Position numbers and translations under genes: made by a program | Notes under the pieces: generated by a model | The model's input: only the letters and a program-made list of their open reading frames with translations | Told to the model about the DNA's origin: nothing | Databases searched by the model: none | Part shown: positions 1 through 8,380 of the stretch, piece after piece | Numbering within the stretch: the first letter of the stretch is position 1 | How the letters are laid out: each line of letters opens with the position of its first letter | Assembly (NCBI GenBank): GCA_021780225.1 | Contig: JAJXZF010000062.1 | Span: 1-63,657 of the forward strand | Length of the DNA: 63,657 nucleotides | Direction of reading: 5' to 3' | DNA from: Deltaproteobacteria bacterium | Lineage (GTDB): Bacteria; Desulfobacterota; Binatia; Binatales; Binataceae

Positions 1-39
1 CATCAGCATCGCCCGCTGCCGCCGCTCCTCGCCGCGCAT
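1..39 (-). CDS. N-terminal fragment of a protein cut by the window edge, possibly IS5/IS4-type transposase
   Basis: The minus strand has a GGAGGA ribosome binding site about eight bases before an ATG at position 39, and the frame stays open to the window edge. The 13 visible residues are MRGEERRQRAMLM. Many IS5-type transposases (DUF772 N-terminus) start with a similar MRGE-x-RRQ sequence, so a transposase is the best guess. With 13 residues this is only weak evidence; any minus-strand gene could start here. Confidence 0.35.
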   Translation of the reverse strand, partial: MRGEERRQRAMLM

Positions 40-254
40 GCGCCCGTTCCTCCGCCGACTGGATTACTCATTTCGACGAACTATACCGAAACGAAATTCA
101 GGCGTTTATCAACAGCCTGCTAGGGAATTGTACCGGCTCGACTGTCAGGCGGCGGTTCGGTAGCCAGTAGTCGGATTGCGCGAAGCGCGATTACGAGGCC
201 GATCCGATTCGAAGCGCCGCATCCAAAATCCGGGGCGAAAGCCGCGTCAATCGC

Positions 255-1418
255 GTGGCGGGCCGATCTTCCGATCGAGTCAGGCGCGAAGTTCCCGCGT
301 TGATCGCCGCCGCGCTGGCGATCGCGCTGGGCCTGACCGCGGCCGCGCCGCCGGCGTGCGCATCGGGAGCCAAATTCAAGGTAGCCACGGTTCGCTCGAG
401 GCTAACGAATGATTCGACCGGCGGCGCACGCGCGCCGCGGCTGACCGGCGTTCCCGACGATCCGCGATTGTTTCCGCCGATCGCCGGCGGCCGTCCGGTG
501 CGGGTCGCGCTGGCTCTGCATGTGATCAATCTCGCGTCGATCGACGAGGTCGCGCAGCAATTCACGTTGAGCGCGTATGTTCTGGCGAGCTGGACCGACC
601 AACGGCTCGCGTGGACGCCGGTCGATCCGTCGGACCACCGCCGCCGCTACCATCCGGAAGACCTCTGGACGCCGGCGCTGGTGGTGGTGAACGCGGTAAA
701 TCGGCCGCGATTCTACGATATCGGAATTTCAGCGCGGCCCGACGGCGCCGTGAGTTATTCCGCACGGATGGACGTCGCGCTGTCTGCGAACTTCAATCTG
801 CGCAAATTCCCGTTCGACACGCAGACGCTGGAAACGATCATTCATCCGAATCGCGTGAACCTCGGCCGCGTGGTATTCGCCGAATCGCCGGACGCAACCT
901 GGATGGCGGCGGAGTTCGAGACCTATTCGGCGCTGGCGTCGTGGCGGCTGACCGGTCTCGGCGCAAAGTTGGGCCAGGCGCCCGGCCCGCGCGGCGGCGA
1001 AATCTCCGAAATGCGCTTCACGATCCGGCTGCGCCGGCGATGGCAATTTTATTTGTGGAAGCTCTGTTTGCCGCTGCTCCTGATGGTCTGCCTGTCGTGG
1101 TCGGTGTTCTGGGTGGACCCGCGCGATTTGGGCAACCAGGTGCAGATCGCGGTCACGACCATCCTGACGATAATCGCGTTTGGGCTGGCGCTTTCGTTCA
1201 CGCTGCCGCGAATCGCTTACCTGACGTTTCTCGATGCGTTTTTTCTGACCTCGTACGTGTTCGTGTTTGCCGCGATGCTCGAATTGATGATTGTGCACGT
1301 CTCATTGCGCGGCGGCCGTGAGCATCACGCGGCGCGGCTTCGCCAGGTTTCGCGCTGGGCGGTTCCGCTCGCATACGTTGCGGCGGTCGCGGCGATCGCA
1401 TTCCGTTTCAGGATTTAG
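255..1418 (+). CDS. Prokaryotic pentameric ligand-gated ion channel (Cys-loop receptor family)
   Basis: The 387-aa product has the layout of GLIC/ELIC-type channels. A GTG start precedes a signal peptide (hydrophobic residues about 14-36, ending PACA). A beta-rich extracellular ligand domain (about 80-262) contains the conserved FPFDTQ at 185-190, the Pro-loop without its cysteines as in other bacterial members. Four membrane helices follow: M1 about 265-287, pore-lining M2 about 295-317, M3 about 325-347 and M4 about 368-385, with only a short M3-M4 loop. It would form a homopentamer in the inner membrane with the ligand domain in the periplasm. Ligand and ion selectivity cannot be read from sequence with confidence. 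It stands alone, with no clear operon partner; the next gene follows after about 220 bases. Confidence 0.85.
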   Translation: MAGRSSDRVRREVPALIAAALAIALGLTAAAPPACASGAKFKVATVRSRLTNDSTGGARAPRLTGVPDDPRLFPPIAGGRPVRVALALHVINLASIDEVAQQFTLSAYVLASWTDQRLAWTPVDPSDHRRRYHPEDLWTPALVVVNAVNRPRFYDIGISARPDGAVSYSARMDVALSANFNLRKFPFDTQTLETIIHPNRVNLGRVVFAESPDATWMAAEFETYSALASWRLTGLGAKLGQAPGPRGGEISEMRFTIRLRRRWQFYLWKLCLPLLLMVCLSWSVFWVDPRDLGNQVQIAVTTILTIIAFGLALSFTLPRIAYLTFLDAFFLTSYVFVFAAMLELMIVHVSLRGGREHHAARLRQVSRWAVPLAYVAAVAAIAFRFRI

Positions 1419-1636
1419 GCGAGGGCCGCGTGAGCTTGAAGCGGGCGGCGCATGACGCGATACTTTGCCGGATGCGCCCGCGAGAATTTTCCCATCCGCA
1501 CGCGCCGGCCGATCGCCGCATCGGGCGCGGCGCCGATTCCATCGCCCCGACTCGGACTCGTGCGTAGGCGGATTTGCTTGCGACGCCAGCCGGCGCCGGC
1601 GCGGAACAACGCGGCGGAGCGCGGAGGTGCGCTGCG

Positions 1637-2818
1637 ATGACCGCGGCGCGACGGCTGCTCCTGATGGCGGGCCTGACGCTGGCGATGATCGCCGCCGGCG
1701 GCGCCTTGGCGTGGTTGCTGAATCCGTACGGCGCCACTTCGAGCCGGCTCATCAATCCGATCTTCCGCAAAATCAAATACGACCGTCTCGGCACGCCCTT
1801 CCTGCTGCGTGAGGCGCGGCCCGAAACGCTGCTGGTCGGCAGCTCGCGCGTGCAGATGGGGATGCGGATCGAACAGGGCGAACGCACGGGCGTGATGAAC
1901 GCGGCGATTCAGGGCGCGACGCTCGCGCAACTGGAAAAAATAATCGACGTCGCGCTGATGAATCCGCGGCTCAAACGAATCGTATGGGGCGTGGATTTTT
2001 TCGCCTTCAATTCCACCTGGAACGCGAACGACCCGAATTTCAACGCGCGTATCGAAGACCGACTTGGCGCCCGAATCGAGGACACGCTGCTCAGTCTGGA
2101 TGCACTCGGCGACGGGTTCGATCTGCTGAAGCGGGCGATGCGGGGCCACGGCCGGCTGGCGCCGACGATGGCCGCGCCGGCGCCATGGCCGATGCCGCTC
2201 ATCTGCCGCGAATACGTTATCGATCGCAACGACGGCCTCGATCTGACGCCGGCGAAATTGGTGGCGCTGCAGCTTGGCGAGATAATCCGCCTGTACGATC
2301 CCTACCGGTTTTCGCCCGCGATGCTCGCGGGCTTTCGCCAGACCGTCGCGAAGATTCGCGCGCATCATGTCGAGTTGATCCTGTTCGCGCCGCCGATGAG
2401 CGAATACGAACTTGAATTGATCCGCCAGACCGGCGCCTGGGACGATTTCGAAAACTTCAAACGGGCGCTCGCGGCCACGGCGCCGTTTGTCGATTATGCG
2501 GCGTACAATCCGATGGCGCCGCGCGACGAACTGTATTTGCAGGTAATCCATTTCAAGGCGGACGCGGGCTTTCAGATGCTGCGGCGGATGCTGGGGACGC
2601 CGACCGCCGCTTGCACCGGCGACGCGCGCGCGGTCGAGGAAAGCGGAATCGCCGCCAACGCGGAAAATATCGAGGAAGTGCTGGCGCGCGAACGCCGGAT
2701 GCGCGACGAAGCCGTGAAATCTCCGAGCAAATACGCATGGGCCGCCGGCTTCGCGGTGGCGAAACTTCGCGCCGACCGGGCCGCCGGAATCAAGCCGGCC
2801 GCCGGAGCCGGCGAATAG
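1637..2818 (+). CDS. Membrane-anchored hypothetical protein, SGNH-hydrolase-like
   Basis: The ATG at 1637 is preferred over an upstream in-frame start because a GGAGG lies nine bases before it and the product then begins directly with an N-terminal membrane anchor (about residues 5-30, rich in Leu/Ala/Gly). The 393-aa product continues with a soluble domain outside the membrane. The stretch ETLLVGSSRVQMGM (around residue 70) resembles the GxS block of SGNH-type proteins found with MBOAT acyltransferases, which take part in O-acetylation of exported polymers, but no MBOAT gene is nearby. A charged helical tail (about 340-393) ends the protein. The function is not known; the SGNH assignment rests on one motif and the anchored architecture. 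Confidence 0.6.
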   Translation: MTAARRLLLMAGLTLAMIAAGGALAWLLNPYGATSSRLINPIFRKIKYDRLGTPFLLREARPETLLVGSSRVQMGMRIEQGERTGVMNAAIQGATLAQLEKIIDVALMNPRLKRIVWGVDFFAFNSTWNANDPNFNARIEDRLGARIEDTLLSLDALGDGFDLLKRAMRGHGRLAPTMAAPAPWPMPLICREYVIDRNDGLDLTPAKLVALQLGEIIRLYDPYRFSPAMLAGFRQTVAKIRAHHVELILFAPPMSEYELELIRQTGAWDDFENFKRALAATAPFVDYAAYNPMAPRDELYLQVIHFKADAGFQMLRRMLGTPTAACTGDARAVEESGIAANAENIEEVLARERRMRDEAVKSPSKYAWAAGFAVAKLRADRAAGIKPAAGAGE

Positions 2819-2885
2819 GCTCGCCGCGGCGCTCTGGCGCTTCCCATCGCGCTGGACTAGCGTTTGACCGCGAAGGTCATGATCG

Positions 2886-3587
2886 ATGGAAGGAGACGCG
2901 CGCTATCGCCGGGAGCCGATCGGAACGCATCCGCGGCTCGATTCGCCCGCATACGCGAGCACGGCCAAGCGTGCGCCGCGCCACGCTCCCGTGCGGATCG
3001 GGCAGAGCCTGAGCGAAATCACCGGACCGCGGCCGTGCGAAAGCGTCGCGCCCGGCGAAGCGGATCTGACGCGATGGGACGGCGGCGCGGCGATGGGCGA
3101 ACGGATCATCGTCGCGGGCTGCGTGCTTGACGAAGACGGCCGCGGCGTCCCGCGAACGTTAATCGAAATCTGGCAAGCGAACGCCGCGGGACGCTACCGC
3201 CACGACAACGATCGCCATGACGCTCCGCTCGATCCGCATTTCTCGGGCGTCGGCCGGATAATGAGCGAGGCCAACGGCGCGTATCGGTTCATGACGATCA
3301 AGCCGGGCGCCTATCCGTGGGGCAATCATCATAACGCCTGGCGTCCGCAGCATATTCATCTGAGCGTTTTCGGTCCGGCCTTCGCGACGCGGCTGATCAC
3401 TCAAATGTATTTTCCGGGCGATCCGCTGCTGGCGCTCGATCCAATTTTCAATAGCGTGCCCGACGCCGCGGCGCGCGACCGGCTGGTCGCCGCCTTCGAT
3501 ATCGAACTGACTGAACCGGGCCGTGCGCTGGGCTATCGGTTCGATATCGTGCTGCGCGGGCGCGCCGCGACTCCGGCGGTGAACTGA
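2886..3587 (+). CDS. pcaH: Protocatechuate 3,4-dioxygenase beta subunit
   Basis: This 233-aa intradiol dioxygenase carries the four non-heme Fe(III) ligands in canonical spacing: Tyr104 (AGRYRHDND), Tyr143 (PGAYPWGNHH), His156 and His158 (QHIHLS). The family cleaves protocatechuate to 3-carboxy-cis,cis-muconate, the entry to the beta-ketoadipate pathway for lignin-derived aromatics. PcaH is the catalytic subunit of the PcaGH complex. The alpha subunit gene follows after three bases, so the two are almost certainly co-transcribed. No pcaB, pcaC, pcaD or pcaQ lies in the window, so the rest of the pathway must be elsewhere or the substrate differs. Confidence 0.88.
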   Translation: MEGDARYRREPIGTHPRLDSPAYASTAKRAPRHAPVRIGQSLSEITGPRPCESVAPGEADLTRWDGGAAMGERIIVAGCVLDEDGRGVPRTLIEIWQANAAGRYRHDNDRHDAPLDPHFSGVGRIMSEANGAYRFMTIKPGAYPWGNHHNAWRPQHIHLSVFGPAFATRLITQMYFPGDPLLALDPIFNSVPDAAARDRLVAAFDIELTEPGRALGYRFDIVLRGRAATPAVN

Positions 3588-3590
3588 CCG

Positions 3591-4166
3591 ATGGCGCCGC
3601 CGCGGCTTACGCCTGTGCAAACGGTGGGGCCGTTTTTTGGTCCCGCGCTCGTCCGCCGCGAACTGGAACAAATGGTTGTGGCGGAAACGCGGGGAACCAG
3701 AATCACTATTACCGGCCAGATTTGCGACGGCGACGGCGCCGACGTGCCCGACGCGATGATCGAAGTGTGGCAGGCGAACGCCGAGGGCCGCTACGACCAT
3801 CCGGAGGATCATCAGGAAAAACTGCTCGATCCGAATTTCCACGGCTTCGGCCGGTTCGGCACGGATGCGAACGGCCGCTTTCGTATCGTGACGATCGAAC
3901 CGGGCGCGGCGCCCGGGCCGCGGACTACGCTTCAGGCGCCGCATCTCAATCTGTCGATTTTCGCGCGCGGATTGCTGAATCGCGTGGTTACGCGAATCTA
4001 TTTTCCCGGCGTGCCGCTGAATGAGACGGATGAGGCGCTGAACGCGGTCCCCGCCGATCGCCGCGCGACGTTGATCGCGACGCGCGATCCGGCCGGCGCG
4101 CTCGATTCATACCGCTTCGATATCTTTCTGCAAGGCGCACGGGAAACTGTTTTTTTCGACATCTGA
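3591..4166 (+). CDS. pcaG: Protocatechuate 3,4-dioxygenase alpha subunit
   Basis: The 191-aa product shares the intradiol fold with its neighbour (VWQANAEGRYDHPED aligns with IWQANAAGRYRHDND) and keeps PFF near the N-terminus, typical for PcaG. At the position equivalent to the QHIHLS ligands of PcaH it reads APHLNLSIF, so one His of the HxH pair is Asn; this agrees with the structural, non-catalytic role of alpha subunits. It lies three bases behind pcaH and ends about 260 bases before the DUF1329 gene. Together they should form the (alpha-beta)n oxygenase in the cytoplasm. Confidence 0.87.
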   Translation: MAPPRLTPVQTVGPFFGPALVRRELEQMVVAETRGTRITITGQICDGDGADVPDAMIEVWQANAEGRYDHPEDHQEKLLDPNFHGFGRFGTDANGRFRIVTIEPGAAPGPRTTLQAPHLNLSIFARGLLNRVVTRIYFPGVPLNETDEALNAVPADRRATLIATRDPAGALDSYRFDIFLQGARETVFFDI

Positions 4167-4423
4167 GTTACGCCCGCGGCGCCCGCCCGATCCGCGCGGC
4201 CGCTCGCGCGACGTCGATTTCCGTTGATGAAGAGCGCCGATTTGTAGGAAGGTGGCCGTGGTCAGAGTTCGCCGCCGCGCGCCGGGGAGAAGATGGACGG
4301 GCGCGCGGCGTGAAGTGGAAAATCTCCACACCGGCGACGAACCCATCGGGTTATTCGCGCGCGCAAGCGTTTGCGCGTCCGGACGAATGCGGGCGGCAGT
4401 TCCCGCGGTCAGGCAGGTGGAAG

Positions 4424-5731
4424 ATGTCGAGTGGGCTTCGCTTTGCAATCGGTCAGGCGTTGCTGATTGGTTTGATCGTGTTGTGCGCCACGCGCGCCGG
4501 CGCGGCGGGCGACCCGGCGATTCCGCCGGGCACGAAAATCACGACCGCGAACTGGCGCCAATATCGGCAATTCATGCCCGACGGCATGGTCGCGCTGTTT
4601 GAAGGCGGCCGCGCATGGAAAATGCCGGACACCGTTGAAATGGACGTTGGTCCGACGGTGGTCCGGCCGCTGCCGAAGGACTACGTCGAAGCGACCGAAA
4701 AATATTCTTCGCAGGTGCGGATGGAAACGCTGGCCGGCGGCGGACACAATCTTGCGGGCTACGTCGCGGGCGCGCCATTTCCGAATCCGAGCGGCCCTGA
4801 TGCGGGATGGGAAATACTCGCCGACAACTGGTTCCGCTACGCGCCGCATCTGACGGTTTCGGCGCCGGAGCATCCGATTACCGAATGCGTCCAGGACGGC
4901 TACGGCAACATTTCCTGCGAGCAGGAGATGTACGTGGATCGCTGGCTCAGCCACGTCACGGATCCCGGCGCGCCGCTGACCGATCCGGCCGCGGACGGAC
5001 GGTTCGAGACGCGCTTCGGCATGGTGATCGAGCCGGAACAGCGCAAGTACACGGCGACCCTTTCGATCTTTTTCGACGACCTGACGCGGCTGCCGGCGTC
5101 ATACATCTTCACGCCGGCGAAGCGGCGCGTGATGCAGCTGTCGGCGGGCGCGCGCTGCCAGCCGACGGGCGGCGGCGACATGACCGCGGACGACTATCGG
5201 TACGGCTTCGCCGGCAGCATCCCGAACTTTTCCGCGCAATTGCTGGGCGAGCGGAAAATCCTGGCGTTGCTCGATTACGCCGCGCCGGTCGGAGCTTTTC
5301 CCGCCAGCTATGATATGCCGCTGGGATTCCCGAAACCCGACTGGGGCAAATGGGAAGTGCGCGACGCATACGTAATCGACGTGCGCAAAATTCCGTCGCA
5401 AGCCGAGGGTTATTGTTACGGACGGCGCGTGATGTATATTGACAAGCAATTCTATTCCGCGCTCTGGCTCGATCTGTACGACATGAACATGCGGCTGTGG
5501 AAAGTGGCGCACTTGTCGCCGCAGGCGATGGAGGTTCCGGGAGTCGGCAAGGTCAGCAACGCCGGCTCGTTCTCGGAACAGTTCTGGGACCTGCTCAACC
5601 ATCACAGCACCTGCGATTCGAGCTTCGACGCGAGCGGCCATACCGTCTATATCAATTCGCAGGTCCCGCCGGAGTATGACGATATCCAGAAATACTCTTC
5701 TCCAAACGGACTGAGTGAAGTAATGAGATAA
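4424..5731 (+). CDS. DUF1329 family outer-membrane-associated protein
   Basis: The ATG at 4424 follows an AGGTGG and directly begins a signal peptide (LLIGLIVLCATRAGA), so upstream in-frame starts are rejected. The mature part, beginning about residue 29, has features of DUF1329: an N-terminal segment ending in a conserved aromatic/Pro pattern, central SYDMPLGFPKPDWGKWEVR, and C-terminal GYCYGRRVMYIDKQ. DUF1329 proteins have a LolB-like lipoprotein-sorting fold and often occur with genes for degradation of hydrophobic or aromatic compounds. That fits the preceding pcaHG genes, but the substrate is unknown. 435 aa, close to the normal family length. Confidence 0.8.
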   Translation: MSSGLRFAIGQALLIGLIVLCATRAGAAGDPAIPPGTKITTANWRQYRQFMPDGMVALFEGGRAWKMPDTVEMDVGPTVVRPLPKDYVEATEKYSSQVRMETLAGGGHNLAGYVAGAPFPNPSGPDAGWEILADNWFRYAPHLTVSAPEHPITECVQDGYGNISCEQEMYVDRWLSHVTDPGAPLTDPAADGRFETRFGMVIEPEQRKYTATLSIFFDDLTRLPASYIFTPAKRRVMQLSAGARCQPTGGGDMTADDYRYGFAGSIPNFSAQLLGERKILALLDYAAPVGAFPASYDMPLGFPKPDWGKWEVRDAYVIDVRKIPSQAEGYCYGRRVMYIDKQFYSALWLDLYDMNMRLWKVAHLSPQAMEVPGVGKVSNAGSFSEQFWDLLNHHSTCDSSFDASGHTVYINSQVPPEYDDIQKYSSPNGLSEVMR

Positions 5732-5778
5732 CGCCGGACGCCGGCGCCGGAATACGTCAAATCGCGGAGGACGCAAAA

Positions 5779-6171
5779 ATGAGCGCGGAAGACAACAAGC
5801 GAATGATAATCGGATTCCTCGAAGATCTGAGCGCGGGACGCGGCGACAAGGTATTGGGCGCGCTCGCGGACAGCGCGACGTGGTGGGTGCTGGGGAATTT
5901 TCCGCTGTCGGGAACCAAGACCAAGGCCCAATTCGCGGAACTCCTGGGCGCGCTCGGGCCTAATATCGACGGCGGCTTGCGCGTCACGCCGACCGGAATC
6001 ACCGCCGAGGGCGATCGCGTCGCGGTCGAGGCTGAATCCTACGCCAAAATGAAAAACGGCAAGACCTACCAGAACAAGTATCATTTTCTGTTCGTGGTCA
6101 GGAACGGCAAGATTCAGGAAGCGCGCGAGTATCTCGACACGATGCACGCCAACGACGTGCTCTGCGGCTGA
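5779..6171 (+). CDS. SnoaL-like / NTF2-fold protein
   Basis: A small (130-aa) cone-shaped alpha+beta barrel protein of the SnoaL/NTF2 superfamily, recognised from an N-terminal helix (NKRMIIGFLEDLSAGRGD), a following WWVLGNFPLSG strand and the C-terminal pair YHFLFVVRNGKIQEAREYLDT. A GGAGG eight bases before the ATG supports the start. It lies 47 bases after the DUF1329 gene, so both may be in one transcript. Members include ketosteroid isomerase, polyketide cyclases and limonene epoxide hydrolase, so the reaction cannot be assigned. Confidence 0.8.
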   Translation: MSAEDNKRMIIGFLEDLSAGRGDKVLGALADSATWWVLGNFPLSGTKTKAQFAELLGALGPNIDGGLRVTPTGITAEGDRVAVEAESYAKMKNGKTYQNKYHFLFVVRNGKIQEAREYLDTMHANDVLCG

Positions 6172-6213
6172 TCGGCGGCGCGGGCGGCGCGACGTCCCGC
6201 GAATCGCTTTTTA

Positions 6214-6347
6214 TGTCATTCTGAGCGCAGCGAAGAATCTTGGAATTCCCTTCGCGAGACTCAGGGCGGGCTTCACTCCGCCGCGCTCCGTTCAGAGTTT
6301 GTGAATTTTTTCAGGATCAGGGATTCGTCGCTGCGCTCAGAATGACA
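6214..6347. repeat. Inverted palindromic repeat pair (GTCATTCTGAGCGCAGCGAA type)
   Basis: A 26-base sequence starting TGTCATTCTGAGCGCAGCGA at 6214-6240 recurs in inverted orientation at 6322-6347 with one or two changes. The enclosed 80 bases can form part of a hairpin. The same repeat appears three more times at 57.70-57.89 kb. It is an extragenic palindromic repeat family with no coding capacity of its own. Confidence 0.8.
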
Positions 6348-6369
6348 AACTGGCTGGCGCGGAATTTCC

Positions 6370-6828
6370 CTAGCGGCGCTTCGGGTCGGGACGGCTCCCG
6401 GCCGGCGGCGCCAGCGCGATCGCCCGGACATGTCCGCCCGCGACCACATTCCGCGATCGGCGCGGCCCGCCGCCGCGTGGCCGCGGGGCGCGGCGTATAA
6501 CCAATCCGGCGCGCCGATCGATGCGCGCGGCGGCGCGCGCCTCGGCCTCCCGATCGGCCCGGATCATCACGTAAAAGAGCGCGTCGGCAAGAAAAATCTT
6601 CGCCAGCGCGATCACGAAAATGCAGGCCAGCAGCGGCAGCGCGTCCGCCCAGCTATCCGACGCGCTAATCACCACCGCTGCGGTCATGGCCAGCGCCGCG
6701 AACGAAAATGCGGCGATGAATCCGATCAACGATTTATTCGATTCGGCTTCGCGCGCCGAGTGGTCGGCCGCGGTTCGGGCGTTGCGCCGCGGCGGACGCC
6801 TGCGATTGAATTTTACAACTGAACCCAT
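6370..6828 (-). CDS. Small two-helix membrane protein, unknown function
   Basis: The 152-aa product begins at an internal ATG (MGSVVKFNRRRPPRR); an upstream extension runs into low-complexity sequence and is rejected. It has a basic N-terminus, two confident membrane helices (about residues 36-60 and 66-95) and a basic, Arg/Gly-rich C-terminal tail. No family is recognised. It lies alone between two repeat elements and faces the opposite direction to its left neighbour. It could be a spurious ORF, but the two helices argue for a real gene. Confidence 0.45.
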   Translation of the reverse strand: MGSVVKFNRRRPPRRNARTAADHSAREAESNKSLIGFIAAFSFAALAMTAAVVISASDSWADALPLLACIFVIALAKIFLADALFYVMIRADREAEARAAARIDRRAGLVIRRAPRPRGGGPRRSRNVVAGGHVRAIALAPPAGSRPDPKRR

Positions 6829-6988
6829 TTCAGCCGGGCGCCGGCCGGAGGGCGTGGAGGCAGCCGGTAAACTTCCTTGCCGCGGAAATGCGACCGTTGG
6901 ATTTTTGCCCAAAGTGCGGTCCCATGCAAAGCCCCAATTTTTCGGAAATCGCCGCCCGCCCGCGCTTGTGCCGGAAACGCCCGCCTGG

Positions 6989-7196
6989 CTAGGGTGGCGT
7001 CCCGCAAATAACTTCCACCTGACGCCTTGTCAGCTTGGCGTGCAGGTCGCCCACCGCGGGGTGACCAGGAATGGATTGCCGGGTCTGGGCCCGGCAATGA
7101 CAAACAGAGATTGTCATGCCCGGACTTGATCCGGGCATCCAGGCAGAGCGCAAGATCGACGCAGTGTGCAAACTTATTCAGGGGACGCCACACTAG
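6989..7196. mobile_element. MITE-like element with terminal inverted repeats
   Basis: An approximately 205-bp non-coding unit is bounded by imperfect inverted ends: TAGGGTGGCGTCCC at 6990 on the plus strand and TAGTGTGGCGTCCC read on the minus strand from 7195. Similarity continues into AATAAGTT on both sides. Inside are two strong stem-loops: one at 7072-7102 (GCCGGGTCTGGGCCCGGC core) and one at 7111-7142 (TGCCCGGACTTGATCCGGGC core), the latter a widespread intergenic palindrome. The right end supplies the TAG stop codon of the LLM gene. There is no ORF, so it would need a transposase from elsewhere. Confidence 0.6.
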
Positions 7197-8275
7197 CGGA
7201 ACGCGGGCGTCACGTATTCGGCGAGGTCGCGAAAGACCTGGCGCTGCGTATCCGCCGGCGGCAGAATCATGAGTTCATTGATGCCCGCGCGCTCCATCGC
7301 GCGAATGCGCTCGATAATCTCGTCCGGCTCGCCGGCCAGACAGGTTCCGCGAATCGCCTCCGGCGTGACGTATTTGCGCTCGGCGGGCTGCATGAACGTT
7401 CCGTGCCCCTCGTGGATCTGCCGGAAGCGCGCGTTTTCGGGCAGGCTGAAATGTTTCACCCGTTCCAGGTAATCGTCCCATACGTTGCGGAAAAATGGCG
7501 GAATGGCCTCGTCGCGCCGGCCGCGCGCCTTCCAGGTTTCGTAAACGAAGTGCAGCGCGCTCGTGACCTGCGCCCCGGTCTCGTTAATCACCCGCTCCGA
7601 GGTGAGCGCTTCGCCCGCCCGCAGGACGCAGGTGCTGGTCAGCGCCACGATATGAAAATTGCCGGGCAACGATCGGCCGGCTCCGGCCGCGCCTTCGCGA
7701 ATCTGGCTGAGCCGCCCTTCGATTTTCGCGTTGATGCCGCCGGCGGTGACCCAGCCGTCGCCAAATTCGCCCGCCACGCGCGCCGCGCGCGGTCCATTGG
7801 CCGCGACGTAAATCGGAATCGGATCGTCGAGGTTGATAAAGCGGCGGTCGCGATGGAGGAACTGAATCTCGCGCGGGCGCCCGCGATAGGTATAGTCAAC
7901 CGCCTCGCCATGCAGCAACGCCCGCACCACCCGCAGATAGTCGCGGAATTCCTCGATCGGCATCGGGCTCTGCCCCATCACACGCATCGCGGTATGCCCC
8001 GTGCCAATACCCAAAAAGACGCGGCCGGGAGCGATCTGGTTGATGCTGGCGATCGAGTGGGCCGTGACCGGCGCGATGCGCGTGCCCGCAATCGCGACGC
8101 CCGTGCCGAGCCGAATCCGGCTGGTGTTGGCGGCGGCGAGCGCCAGCACCGCGTAACAATCCGACCAGATCATCTGCGCGTCGGGAACCCAGCAACTATC
8201 GAAGCCCAACTCCTCGGCGTAGCGGGCGAGCTCCCATTTATCGACGTGCGTGTCGAAGCCGACGCCAAATTCCAT
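7193..8275 (-). CDS. LLM-class F420-dependent oxidoreductase
   Basis: A 360-aa bacterial-luciferase-like TIM-barrel protein. Family markers are the N-terminal MEFGVGFDTHVDKW, the SRIRLGTGV strand, GRVFLGIGTGH in the F420/flavin pocket, and PIPIYVAANGPRAARVAGEFGDG. The GGGAGG in front of ATG 8275 sets the start; a much longer overlapping frame upstream is a shadow. Such enzymes transfer hydride between coenzyme F420 and an organic substrate; the substrate here is unknown. The stop codon is the first three bases of the neighbouring repeat element, so the original C-terminus may have been altered by its insertion. Confidence 0.85.
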   Translation of the reverse strand: MEFGVGFDTHVDKWELARYAEELGFDSCWVPDAQMIWSDCYAVLALAAANTSRIRLGTGVAIAGTRIAPVTAHSIASINQIAPGRVFLGIGTGHTAMRVMGQSPMPIEEFRDYLRVVRALLHGEAVDYTYRGRPREIQFLHRDRRFINLDDPIPIYVAANGPRAARVAGEFGDGWVTAGGINAKIEGRLSQIREGAAGAGRSLPGNFHIVALTSTCVLRAGEALTSERVINETGAQVTSALHFVYETWKARGRRDEAIPPFFRNVWDDYLERVKHFSLPENARFRQIHEGHGTFMQPAERKYVTPEAIRGTCLAGEPDEIIERIRAMERAGINELMILPPADTQRQVFRDLAEYVTPAFR

Positions 8276-8380
8276 CGCCGCCTCCCGTGTGAAACCCCGG
8301 ATGATTTCAGATGCGAGCGGAGGGTAACATCGGCAGTGCGCGATGGTCAAAACAGCCGTTGCGCGGCGTGGAGGTTCATA

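Noticed and set aside
7072-7142. Small RNA or terminator from two strong stem-loops
   Set aside because: They match widespread intergenic palindromes inside the MITE-like unit and lack T-runs.
7166-8380. Long N-terminal extension of the nitronate monooxygenase frame
   Set aside because: It is antisense to the LLM gene, and the family N-terminus begins at ATG 8381.
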